This document shows, piece by piece, positions 31,111 through 42,330 of a stretch of 64,000 bases of DNA. The notes under the pieces are model-generated. The model was not told where the DNA came from. It worked only from the letters and a program-made list of their open reading frames with translations, and did no database searches. The DNA is from Rhodeus uyekii (Eukaryota; Chordata; Actinopteri; Cypriniformes; Acheilognathidae), in contig JAWRVZ010000184.1 of the NCBI GenBank assembly GCA_037043235.1, positions 682,001-746,000 on the forward strand, in the 5' to 3' direction. Made by a program: the position numbers and the translations under genes. Within the stretch, counting starts at the first letter, position 1. The number at the start of each line of letters is the position of its first letter.

Positions 31111-31916
31111 CAGTCATTCCCAAACTGTGGTCAGCGGACCACTAGTGGTCCGTGAGGGTACTGCAGATGGTCAGAGGAAAGGCAAAATAAAATAATATTT
31201 TACCTTCATTTTACCAGGAAATTCCCATTAAAAAATGTAAAGAATATGTAGGCCTATACTGATATAACATTTGCATTAAATTGTCAATTTATTGTGCGAT
31301 TACTAAAATAGGGCAGTGGTGTTCGGCCGTGAAGTTCAGTGTCGTTATGGATTGGTGGACAGCAACAGGTTCTCTGAAGAGAAAAGAGGCAGAAGTTCCA
31401 GAAAATGAAGAGATTCACAGTGAGTCGGATGCATCTTTGAGCCAGATTCATCAAAAAACAACAAAGAAAAAGAGGGTGAAGAGAAAATACTGTGAAAGCT
31501 ATTTAGCATTAGGTTTCAGCTACACCGGCCCCGAAGACGAGCCGTTGCCCGTTTGCGTTTGTTGCTACGAGACACTGGCTAATGAGAGCATGAAACCAGC
31601 AAATCTTCGCCGGCATTTGGAAACCAGGCATGGCGAATTTAAATCCAAGCAAGTCGAGTTTTTCGAAAGCAAGCTCCATGAATTCCGCACAAGCGATATG
31701 TGGCAGCCGTTGTGTGCAGTAAACTTTCTTTTAACAAGCCTGTTGCACACTGATGTGATGACTAGTTATAGTAGTGCTAGTAACCCTATTTAGAGATGCG
31801 GATTAATTCAGGTAAGACTGTGTGTAGACATTTTATTATGTGTGTAATGAGGTGGTCCGCAAATTTTTTTGATTACAAATAGTGGTCCACACACACAAAA
31901 AGTTTGAAAAACCCTG
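31111..31916 (+). mobile_element. hAT (Charlie-like) element with BED-finger ORF
   Basis: Ends CAGTCATTCCCAAACTGTGG and the complement of CAGGGTTTTTCAAACTTT, with a perfect 8-bp target duplication ATCTAACA at 31103-31110 and 31917-31924. It is 806 bp long, so it lacks the hAT catalytic region but keeps an N-terminal reading frame. Confidence 0.92.
31347..31793 (+). CDS. BED-type zinc-finger ORF inside hAT element
   Basis: From the ATG at 31347 (149 residues). A lysine-rich segment (KKKRVKRKY) is followed by a BED-type finger PVCVCC...NLRRHLETRH (C-x2-C, then H-x4-H), and by FKSKQVEFFESK, the usual continuation in Charlie-like transposases and in ZBED5-type host proteins. The frame then runs into non-homologous sequence and stops, so only the DNA-binding end of a transposase remains. 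Whether it is expressed is unknown. The frame extends 22 codons upstream of this ATG, but this ATG matches the family start better. Confidence 0.7.
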   Translation: MDWWTATGSLKRKEAEVPENEEIHSESDASLSQIHQKTTKKKRVKRKYCESYLALGFSYTGPEDEPLPVCVCCYETLANESMKPANLRRHLETRHGEFKSKQVEFFESKLHEFRTSDMWQPLCAVNFLLTSLLHTDVMTSYSSASNPI

Positions 31917-31930
31917 ATCTAACAGATGAT

Positions 31931-33150
31931 CATAGGCGGAGTTTCACTTTTGTGCTTGGGGGGGCACCAGACCACGAGCTCAGTTTTTTTATATCATATT
32001 TATATATCATTAATTTTACATATAAAATATATTTACAATGAACAATGACTTTATACCAGTGCTTCTCAATTATTTTCTGTCACGCCCCCCTAGGAAGAGG
32101 TAAACATTTCGCGGCAAAAACTTTAGCCCTATTGTTTCCATGGTAACGCGTCATGCTTATCACCTGACATACCGCAGTCACAAAAAGCGATGTATAATAG
32201 ATAATTCAAAATAGTCACCAACTTGTTGGCTCAACTTGTTGAAACCGAAAAGAAATCTTATGTGGTTGAAAACACTGAATTGTTGTGATAAATGACAAGC
32301 TCTGAGCCCGTCTTTTTTTTTTGGCTCAGTGCTAGATATTGCGTGAAAACACGTGTGAATTTAGTGGTTGATCACGTGACACATGGACACAGGCGTGATC
32401 GTACACGTCAAAGGATGAGGGGATGATTATCTGAACTTCTGCTCTTGTTCAATGCAAGAAAACCTACTTCCTGGCAAAAAAAGCATGTACCCCAGGGTAA
32501 CGTGCGCCCCACTATTTGAGAACCACTGCTTTATACAAAGAATAGCGAATAGAACAGACTCTTTGTAGTTGCTGTTTTGTTTTGCATCGGAAGTGATAGG
32601 GTTAACACGGGGAGTTCAGAAGTGCGGCGAAAAGTGTGTTGGACGGGTGCGCTTGTTACAGTGTGTTGTTCTTCGTTCCGATTAAAGTTCATAAACAGAG
32701 CCTCTCTGGACCTGTCATAGAACTACTTCAGACATTACAATATCTTACCTAATGCAGAAGAAGCCGCCTCTTTTTCCGAGATGCGTAGATGTCCAGTCTC
32801 TTCTGATAGATTTGACACTTTTAGTAGTGGATTTATTAAAAAAACGACGAATGTCCATTTAGTTTATTCAGCGCGTAAAACAGAACGAGAAGAGCGTCCA
32901 CTCACGTGCCGCGATACTTTGAGATTCGCAAATCGCGGGAGAATGTAATAAAGCTACAGTAATAAAAAATTAAATACAGTAATAAAACATCTTACTCATT
33001 CTATACTAATAAGATAAAACTAATAAAACGAGAAAATATGAATTCTGTAATAACAAAAAAACATATTCAAAGCACAAGGCAGGCATTAATTGGCTCTGGT
33101 CTGGGGGGGCAGTGCCCCCCCCAGCCCCCCCCCCCCAAACTCCGCCTATG
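31931..33150. mobile_element. hAT-like element with nested insertion
   Basis: 14-bp perfect terminal inverted repeats CATAGGCGGAGTTT / AAACTCCGCCTATG, with a perfect 8-bp target duplication CAGATGAT (31923-31930, 33151-33158). G/C runs lie just inside both ends. Net of the nested element it is about 740 bp, with no transposase frame. Confidence 0.9.
32057..32528. mobile_element. Nested hAT-like MITE
   Basis: Ends CAGTGCTTCTCAATTATTTT and the complement of CAGTGGTTCTCAAATAGTGG. Perfect 8-bp target duplication CTTTATAC at 32049-32056 and 32529-32536. Wholly inside the 31931-33150 element. Confidence 0.92.
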
Positions 33151-33574
33151 CAGATGATGATTGTGAAGATCAGACTATAGAGAAACAGGGACTTAAAAAA
33201 GTAAAATATCTGGCGCACTTTACACAAAAATATAAATTTCAAACAATATTTTACTACACTGTCTAAGACCTTAAGTATGTTGCATATTAAATTCATGCTA
33301 CAATAGTTTATCTTAACATAAAAAAAATTTAATAATAAAATTTTCTATAAAAATGTCTCTTGGCAGTCCAGTCAAAAATGCATCAATGAGATGTTAAAAC
33401 TTGAGCGCAATGCATTGTGGGTTACAATATCTCTTCTGGTATGCTCTGGTTGTATTATGCACATTTTGGTAAATTAAGTAGGCCATTCACATTCACGCTA
33501 TTCCAAACATAGCTTTTAAGTTCCATTCTCAGTGTCCTCTCACAGAACTGAATTATGATACACAGTCCAAGCAT

Positions 33575-33780
33575 CTTCATACAGTTAGGTCCGTATGTAT
33601 TTGGACACAGGCACAATTTTTCTTTTTTTCAGGTATTTACCAACACATATTGTAAGAGATTTTCATAGCACTATAAATGTTGCAGCACCTCACAATCACC
33701 CTTGTGAAAAACAAAACAAACAAAACAGAAAAAAACATCTTTGTTTAATCCTTAATAGGTGAACTATAAAATTGGTCCAA
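33575..33780 (+). mobile_element. Tc1/mariner end fragment
   Basis: cagttaggtccgtatgtatttggacacaggcacaatttt is the end of a common fish Tc1-like element. No partner end was found, so it is a truncated remnant with an approximate right edge. Confidence 0.5.
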
Positions 33781-35380
33781 CAAATACCTCTTGAGTATGC
33801 TAGTTTTTACTTAACTGGTCCAGTTTTAAAGTGTCAAGCGAGTTATTCTCATAGATTAATCATTGAACTGTTCATAGAATCAAAGGGTGTTTCTCAAACG
33901 GAAGGCTGCATATCTCAGCTACCATGTCACTTAAGGCCATCTCAATTTGAAGAATCATTGAAATGCCTTTGTTTCGCATCCTTCATCCGGTCTGTTTTGA
34001 AGGATGCATCTGTTGTATCTTTCACTGCCTTAAATCACCCACAATCTTTTGCACACATTCCAATTCACTAAAATAAACTGATGGAAAAAGGGTCGGAACT
34101 AAGCTTGCCTGAGATCATTATGCAATGAGAAGACAAAAAATGTTTACCATCATGAAAATTTAGATGTTTTCTTTTGTTTTGCAGTAAATTAACTTTACAC
34201 TAAACTGTAAAGATTCAATGTCAATGTAAGCCACTGAGTCCGCAGACAGCTGTCATTCTCTGTATAGAAAGCCAGTTTATATATTTTCGTGCTGTGACCA
34301 TAGGGGCAGGAACGTGTGACGTAGCCATGCACACAAAATAAACCATCTCATTCTAGTGTTTAAAGCAAAGGACGACTCGCCTCTGAAGGACTGGACTAGG
34401 AATGGCACAGTCTCAGTAGGATGTGGCCTTCTGTTTGATTGCCGGGAAGAAGTCTGTTTCAGAGCTTGCTTCAGTGCGGGTGCATGTGAAGTGTGCCATT
34501 TAGGATAGAGCCATAGACTCATATGACCTTCACTGACGAGTGCATGCTCTTATGTCATGAGACAATTGCTGCTTGTTTTCATTGTTGGCTTATACTCGTC
34601 TTTCAAATGAATATTAATGATTAGACAAATTAATAACAAGAGTTTTATTTTTTTTAGTTAAAACAGATTTGTATTGATGGGGGGTTACTTCCCACGGTAC
34701 TGTATGGACATGTATAATCTCACAAGCACATGCAGATCACCATAACAAACACTTTTCATCAGTTCCTAATGATTAAAAGATGTAATTATTATTACAAAAA
34801 CTGCAATTTGATGCTGGTTAGTTACATTTAAGATAGTATCAGATGCTGGAAGAGTAATTTCAGAATTGAGAAAAAATCGGATCTTCAAAGCAAACGAGTG
34901 TCTTCTCTTGGCGTTTCATAAAAAACTTATTTTGTATGCCATTAGCATGAGGTAGTTGAATTCCCCTCTCAGGTTGGAATGTGATGTTTTTAAGCTAGCA
35001 TTCACAAGGGACTTTAAATCCAATCCACAGAATAATATAATACAAGTGGAGACTCTCAGAACAGAACAGAAATGACAGTTACATAAACTAAACAAAAGTG
35101 CACTCAACCACTGTGTACAGTGTTCAGATTAATAAATGACCATAAATACATTCACACTGTTTTAGTTTTGAGGTCCATATATGCTTCACAGCTACTGTAA
35201 TGTTTTTGTATGTACCAAGATCATATTAAAATAAACAAAACACATATATAAATTCATTTGAATAATTGTGTACAGTTGTTTATTATTATTTCTTCATCTT
35301 GACTTTTTCAAGCTATTCAAATGTGAATATGCCTGTCTCACAGCAATCATTACTTTAGTTTGGAGAGCCACAGATATTCC
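33781..35380. other. Intergenic sequence, nothing firm
   Basis: 33880-34080 (tttctcaaacggaaggctgcat, then gaaggatgcatc) has a MITE-like look without paired ends. The rest has no recognised feature. Confidence 0.35.
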
Positions 35381-36222
35381 CTCAATGGCCATACTTTATT
35401 AGGTACACCTGTTTATCTGCTCATTAATGGAAATATTTAATCAGCCAATCACATGGCAGCAACTCAATGCATTTAGGCACGTAGACATGGTCAAGATGAT
35501 CTGCTGAATTTCAAATTGAACATCAGAACGCAGACGAAAGGTTTTTAAGGGAGTTTGAATGTGGCATGGCTGTTGGTATTTCAGAAACTGCTGATCTACT
35601 GGAATTTGAATGCACAATCATCGCTTGGATTTATAGAGAATGGTTGAAAAAAAGAGAAAAAAACAGTGAGCGTCAGTTCTGTGGGTGAAAGGGCCTTGTT
35701 GATGCCATGGGAGAAGAGCCAGACCTGTTCAAGCTGATAAAAATGCAACAGTGATCCAGATAACCACTTGTTACAACTAAGGTATGTAGACAAGCATCTC
35801 TGAAATCACAGCACATCAAACCTTGAAGCATGTGTACACTGTAGCCACAACAGTAACAGAACAACTAGAGCCTAAATGAGCCTAACATTCACACAGGCTT
35901 CAGAAAATGGCCTAAAGCACATGGATCACAAAACTCAAATCTCAGACTGGTTTCTTGAGCATAACAATGAGTTCACTGTACTCAAATCTGGCCTCCACAG
36001 TCACCAGATCTCAATCATTTAGAGCACCTTTGAGATCATAGATGTACAGCTGATAAATTTTCAGCAACTGTGTAATGCTATCATTTTGAAAAAGACCAAC
36101 ATCTCTAAAGAATTTTATCAGGACTTTGTTGATATGCCATGAAAAATGTATGCAGTTCTGAAGTCAAAATAAGGTTCAACCCGGTACTAGCAAGATGTAC
36201 ATAATAAGGTGGCCAGTGAATG
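35381..36222 (+). mobile_element. Deleted Tc1-like transposon
   Basis: Left end ctttattaggtacacctg and right end ataataaggtggccagtga, with transposase-derived blocks between (agccaatcacatggcagcaactcaatgcatttaggca; ctcagactggtttcttgagcat; gttcactgtactcaaat). It is 842 bp, shorter than a full Tc1, with a central deletion and many stops. A copy in the other orientation is at 43683. Confidence 0.85.
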
Positions 36223-37237
36223 TAAAAGAACTGTGGGTACTTCAAATGAGGTATTTACATTAAACATAATTTCGATTAATAGAGGCATGTGCCAGATTCT
36301 GAAAAAGACCGCATTGTCCATGAGGTTCCCTTTCGAGTGGAACTCAACGCTGTGTCATGGCTTGACTCTATGGGAATGCTTTGCATGGACCAGTGTTTAC
36401 AAACCAATAAATGATTGGCAGAATGCGACGATGTATCAACATACTGTAATATGTCACTGAAACCAAAAATAGTAGGTGTATAACAGTACACAGAATTCAC
36501 GGTTCGGTACGTACCTCGTTTTGGGCTTGATACGAGTTCGGTAAAACAAGAAAAAGCTTAAAACCCCAAAGCTAGATTTTTTGTTATTTATTTTGATCAG
36601 AGAGTGATTAACACATAGGGGCACTTAGTCCCGCTGAGGTAGTTGGTACAGTACAGCCTCCTTTGGTGTGTTATGTACTGAGCACACAATGCACTCTTGC
36701 ATAGGTCTTTTTTTTTTCTTTTTCTTTTTTTTGAAGGGCTGGTAAAAAATAAAAAAAAATCCAAAAGATTTTTCTTTTATTATAACAGTGCAAACAACCT
36801 AAAATATGGCATAAATTATGGTCATACTGATTAGAACATTCAACTGTAAATAGTCTTATTAGTTATTAGAGTCTTATTATTAGTTTTATTTGTGTACACC
36901 CCACTCACAATAAAAACAAAACATTGTGCTTTTGTGAAATAAAGAAAACAAACAGAATGCCGCTTTCTGCCATCCCAGTTTCCTTTCCATGTAGTTAGTG
37001 GACATGTCATAAAAATGAATAGAATCTCAGCGTATAGGCTACTAGAAAGCGTTTGCGTGTCATCTGAACTCTTGTTTTGGTTTGGTGCATAGATCGTCTC
37101 CTCTTCTTTATCTGCTCTTTTTCCTGTTGTGTCGTTTAGCAAACAGTGTTGCATTACCATGCGCACCCCTTTTGGATTGGAGTGTGGATCGCCTGTGACT
37201 GACTCTCCGCTGCAGGCCTAACTAAAATCTCTTACAG

Positions 37238-37342
37238 CAACTCTTACGGCTCCCATCCAGGTACTTACAAGGCTCAACCCTGCTTAGCTTCAATGGGCAA
37301 ACAGTCTTGGGCCACAGGGTGATATGGCTGCTGACATAACAT
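37238..37342 (-). ncRNA. 5S rRNA-like fragment (pseudogene or SINE head)
   Basis: Read on the minus strand it follows vertebrate 5S rRNA: GCCATATCACCCTG near the 5' side, GAAGCTAAGCAGGGTTGAGCC in the middle, then GTACCTGGATGGGAGCC and TGCTGTAAG. The region of 5S loops B/C and part of the 3' arm are altered or deleted, so it is not a working gene. 5S-headed SINEs (SINE3 type) exist in fish and are the likely source. Confidence 0.6.
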
Positions 37343-37551
37343 ATGGCTGTGAGCATCCTCCAGACGGTGTTGAGGTCTTGAAGTAATCTGTACTCGGCGT
37401 GAGTACATACTCAGGCCACCTCGACATACTGTATAGTGGTCGGTATGTGCGAACACAGGTTTGGGGCACTGCTGAAGGTGGAAGTGACACTCTTCCCTCC
37501 AAATTCATTGCTGTGGAGTAAACCAGCCTTGCCCATCAAGTCTTGTAGGGT

Positions 37552-37583
37552 GGCATCTACCCTTGTGGGTAAGGGTAGATGCC
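37552..37583. repeat. Perfect hairpin, 13-bp stem
   Basis: ggcatctaccctt (37552-37564) and aagggtagatgcc (37571-37583) enclose a 6-nt loop. A further copy of aagggtagatgc follows at about 37610-37621. Confidence 0.8.
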
Positions 37584-37727
37584 ATTATATCATATATGCC
37601 ATTATATATAAGGGTAGATGCTTGTATCAGCAGGTCAGGCTGTCCCTGCACATCATGGCGGTCTTGACAAGAGCACAGCACTGCCCTGAAGTGTCTGCGG
37701 AGACCGTGACTCTACTAGACCCTCCCC

Positions 37728-38125
37728 TGTGACGATCATGAACCCATCTCCAAATTGGACTTGATATTGGACTTGAATTGTTGTCAATATAATAATCATG
37801 CACTGTTTGGCTGTTGGCCAGAGGAGAACTGGTCCCCCGATTGAGCCTTGTTTCTCCCAAGGTTTTTTCTCCATTCGGTTCTTCATTCATTACGTCACCT
37901 GCTGGAGTTTTGGTTCCTTGCCGCTGTCGCCTATGGCTTGCTCAGTTGGGGAAACTTAACACTTAAAATTCATTAATTGTATTAATTTGCCTGCTCTTTT
38001 AAGGCTGCTGTTTAGCCAAAACAAACTTTGTTTATATTGTTTTCCTGTGACCACTGTGAAGCTGCTTTGAAACAAGCTGTTTTGTAAAAAGCGCTATATA
38101 AACAAAGGTGACTTGACTTGACTTG
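37728..38125 (+). repeat. L2-type LINE 3' end
   Basis: A 3' UTR ending ctgctttgaaacaagctgttttgtaaaaagcgctatataaacaaaggtgacttgacttgacttg. It resembles the 3' UTR of LINE B (14062-14360, opposite strand). Its tail is a short GACTT repeat. Confidence 0.75.
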
Positions 38126-38127
38126 CA

Positions 38128-38236
38128 AGTGACACTTGTGGGCAAAACTCTTCCCTCCAAATTCATTGCTGTGGAGTAAACCAGCCTTGCCCATCAAGTC
38201 TTGTAGGGTCCCTGCACATCATGGCGGTCTTGCAGG
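38128..38236 (+). repeat. Direct duplicate of 37482-37665 segment
   Basis: cttccctccaaattcattgctgtggagtaaaccagccttgcccatcaagtcttgtaggg occurs here and at 37490-37550. ccctgcacatcatggcggtcttg recurs at 37643-37665. The two copies flank the L2 end and the hairpin. Confidence 0.8.
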
Positions 38237-38985
38237 CCTACCAGGCTGACCTGCTGAAAGATTTAGACGTTGTTGAGAGATTAGCCCCGGATGTAGTTAA
38301 AGAACTAAAGAGAGCCACAGCTGTTTCCATCTGTGTTGCCAATCAGACAACCCGTGCCATTGGCTGTTCTATGGCTGCTATGGTCATTATGGAGAGGTAG
38401 CTGTGGATCAACCTGGAGTGGCCCACTCCAGTAGGAATATTGCATTTTCCAAAGCTCTCACTAAGGATGCAACCTTGCAAGATGTTTGTGCTGCGGCAAG
38501 ATGTTTCTCTCCACAAACATTCATGAGGTTTTATAGTCTAGATACAGATTCAACCCCAGGGTATCATGTCTTTCAAGATTGATTTTGTTTCAGCCTGTCT
38601 GTGCCGAAACACAGCCTTGAGGGGCAAGCTTTGTCCTGTGATGTGGCAAAGTTGGTATTAAGGTTCCCATACTGTCAAGCCATGATGCAGTGTCAAGTTT
38701 CATTCAAAAGCTAACATCTCGGGTTATGTATACAACCTGGTTCCCTGAAAGGTTTCCCGTCAGGCTTCCACACCTGCGAGTCTTCTATAGGCAAAAAGAA
38801 TCTAGGAAAATACTTGTATAGAGTCAATATATATGGTTTCAGTGATGTACTGAACTACGTAGATACGTTATCATGTTCAGCCATGGAGCGTTTAAACACG
38901 AAGCATTCCCATAGTTTCAAGCCATGGCGTATTGTCTCATTCCCTCTCTCAAGGAACCAGGTTACATTAGTAACCTGAGATGTTA

Positions 38986-39384
38986 CAAGAATTTTCATGT
39001 GCACATAAACACAGTGAAATTACATAAATTGAGAGTCAGGATTTAATTTACAACCTTAGTTCAAAATATTAAATCTGGTAGACCTGATGATCATTGGGTC
39101 TCAAACAAGCACCTTGTGACTTTAACCTTTAACATTAGGTAACCTAAAACGTTAGCATTTTTGTTATAAGAGAGAAGTATTTGTGCTGTCTGGTGGCAAG
39201 TGATGTCACACACATGGTTTCAGAAACAATAAATATGACTCGGATGCTACAAAGGCTAAAAGATGACAATTAAACTAACTATTTGTCCAATCTACAATAG
39301 TAACATTCCTATCCAGATCAGCTGTGGCAACCAGTGTTATGTGTTCTGCAAAATAAATATTTAGATTTGATGGTGAGCAGAAGT
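38986..39384 (-). other. Downstream flank of acap3
   Basis: The 3' UTR and end of acap3 must lie here. I see no canonical AATAAA on the minus strand close to the stop, and no other feature. Confidence 0.35.
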
Positions 39385-39535
39385 TTAAGACTCCTGTAAT
39401 TGTAAAGTTATAAATTCTTGAATGCATTTTTTATACTGTTGCTCGGTGTGACTCTGAGAGTGAGGGTATTGACCTGACTGGCCAAGAGCTCCCTCAGACT
39501 CTTTCATCTCCTCGTTCATCTTGGCCAAGCGTAAC
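39385..39535 (-). CDS. acap3: acap3 last exon with stop codon
   Basis: 151 nt. RLAKMNEEMKESEGA, a Gln/Ser/His-rich stretch, then the ACAP3-type tail KKCIQEFITLQLQES and TAA at 39385-39387. Human ACAP1 and ACAP2 end quite differently. Confidence 0.93.
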
Positions 39536-42287
39536 CTGATGCAGAAGGATAGAAAAAAAACATTTCAAGTTAGGATTCATCATACATTGGCATTATTAGT
39601 TTTAGTTCTTAGAGAAGCAGGAACCAGATTATGGTGTGAGACGTACAGAGTGACAATGTCTGCATTGGCGGCCTCCACAGCAATGGACAATGGACTTCTG
39701 CTATCAGCGTCTACAGTGTTTTGCTTGGCCCCTCGTTTTAGGAACAGACATACTTGACTGAAAGCACATTAACACAGGAAGAGACTGGATGTTATTTTAA
39801 TAACATCAAATAAAAAATAAAAACAGCAAATTAGGGCACTCGAGAATGAAGAGGAATATTGTATGTACCGCTCACTGAGAGAAAGAACATGTTTATCAAT
39901 ATTTTGGGGGGAAAGTTTATTTTTTAGAGCCAGAGCTTGACCGACTTCCGCCTTGAAGAAACTGTGTATCCTGTGTACTCTATGTGTGTGTCCTATGTAT
40001 ATGTCTGTGTGTTATATGTTCTGTTACAGATCAGTATTGGTGAGGTGATGTCACGTCAGTCACATCCGGGTTCCTCAGTGTCTTCCAGATCCTTCCCCCT
40101 CCTGTCTTGTTAGTAATTACCTTGTTAATCATGACAGCTGTGTTCCATTTCCTTGTGTATTTATTCCTCTCGTGTACCCCTTGTCATTGTCGGTTATTGG
40201 ATGTCAATGTCTAGCGTGTGTGGATGTTCCCCTTCCGTGTTGCCCCGAGTCCTGAGTTTGCACCCTCGCGTGCTTTTGTTTTCATTTGAGAATAAAGTCT
40301 TTCAGTTTGTGACTCCGCGTTGTCAGAGTTCTTCCGCATCGCACACCAGCATCCCTGGCTGACAGGTGACACTCGCCATGATGGAAAACACATGAATGCC
40401 TAGGACCTTAGTTCTGCAACCTGGAGGGTCTCTTGGTGTGTAAACCAAAGGTGAACCATGTGAACCATGTGTAAACCATGTGATTGATAAAGAGATTCTT
40501 CTGACTATCTGCTCTTGTGTGGAAATTATTAGTTTTGTCTACCTTTCTTTTTTAGCCAATCAAAATCATTTAACCTTCAAAAATGACATAGTTAGTAGAC
40601 TCTGTTAGAGTATAATTGCTGTAACAATGTGATTGTAAGAGGCAAGGCCTACAAACTCCTTGTGAGACGTGAAGCTTCTGCTGATGAAACTGCAAACTAT
40701 TCTTACATTTTTTCAATTGACTGCACTTCTGACTTCTAGTCTTCATTCATCATATCTGGTCCTCGGGTCTATAATTATAAATTTCTCTACATAGCCTTTA
40801 AAAACATTTACTGCATTATTTATGGTACATCATAATTATGCTATTGTTTTTTTAGCTTTTGAAAACTTAGATATATAACTACCCAGTATGACCCAGTATG
40901 GTGGCATGATGCAATGGTCCTCTGCCACGAATGTCCTGCTGGTCCACATTGGCAGCATTTTGAAGTAGGAATTCACAGATGATCAGAGAACCCTAGATAC
41001 ACAAACAAATCAAGACATATTCAGTAAAAGTTAAAGCTCATAAAAGTGTTGAAGGTCTTCTATGGTTTAAGGTAGGAAAACCTGGTCCTGGGTTTAACAG
41101 TACTTGTACAGAACATGTTGTGCTTTCCTCTAGCTCAAACAGTAGAGTGTGGTGCTTGCAACACCAAGGTCATGGGGTTTTACATGCGAGACACAGGTAC
41201 TCACCCCTTGTACAGCTTGTATTAGTGGAGTCCGATTGCTATCTTCCCCATTGACCCAGTTGACATCAGCTCCATGAGCCAGTGCCTGCACCATATCTAT
41301 AAGGCTGCATGCACAGGATGCCCAGTACAGTAGACTACCAGCAGATAAATCAGTCAGCTCAGAGAATGCAGTAGGGCAGTCTGCCTGATTCACAGACATG
41401 GGTGACTCAGACTCTTGGAGATCTGAAACACAACAATGCAAAATATCAATGGTATTTTAAAAAGCATTGACTGTCAGGAAATGTTGCCAGGATAGTGAGT
41501 GTAATCAAATCATTTGATAGATACATATGCACACATATAATTGTATAAATACAGGATACAGGATATATATACATATAGTTCAATAACAGTCAATAATATA
41601 CAGTTCAATGACAGTCAATAATCAGTGTTTCATAGTTCAAAACACCAATTATGAAACTAACTAATTCAGTTAAAAGCAGCTTTACAGTTTGATGTTGATT
41701 AAATTCAGTTCAGTAAAGGTTGTTCATCAATTTGTGAGGGCTATGGATTTTATTTTCGACCACTAGAGGCCCCCATTGCTTTTCTTGTTGGTTTTCTGTC
41801 TCTGTTATTACTCTGTCAAATTGTTAAGTCGCCCTGCTCCTCAGCTGTTTGCTCGAGTATGAAAATACAAGGCAGAAGGTGGTATGGCAACACTGCACTT
41901 TGAACAAGGAATGGATGAGATGCAAGAAGATAGAAAAGGAAATCTGAATAATGTTGGACGGCAGATAGTCAGTAGGAAAGCTAAAAGTACAAAAATTATG
42001 AAAGAAGGAATGCACTATGGATAGTAGTGACAAAATGATTCCGCACACTAGAATTTACAGTATATTTAATGCATGTACAAGTGGGAAAAACTAGCAAAAA
42101 AACCTCATTAAAATACAATAGTGTCAAAATCTCATTGATCTCGTTGACATGAGTAAATCTGAAGCCAAAGCACTTATTTGAAAAGCTGCAAATATTATCT
42201 GGCAGAAAATATGGAATTTGTTTTGGTGACAGAAGCTTCCACAGCACAAACAGAGATAAAGATAAATATAAAATAGCAATATCCACA

Positions 42288-42330
<43 letters not shown>

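Larger units (their letters stand above)
36323..38985 (+). mobile_element. DIRS-type retrotransposon remnant 2
   Basis: Inverted terminal segments: 36323-36391 (ggttccctttcgag, catggcttgactctatgggaatgctt) is complementary to 38890-38958. A further inverted pair, 38712-38744 against 38951-38983 (aacatctcgggtta / taacctgagatgtt), resembles the internal complementary region of DIRS elements. Inside are a gag segment (38222-38395, KELKRATAVSICVANQTTRA) joined to the end of a tyrosine recombinase (38408-38583, ending FMRFYSLD...GYHVFQD and a stop; Tyr is the expected nucleophile). RT is missing. A 5S-like fragment and an L2 3' end lie within it. Confidence 0.75.
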
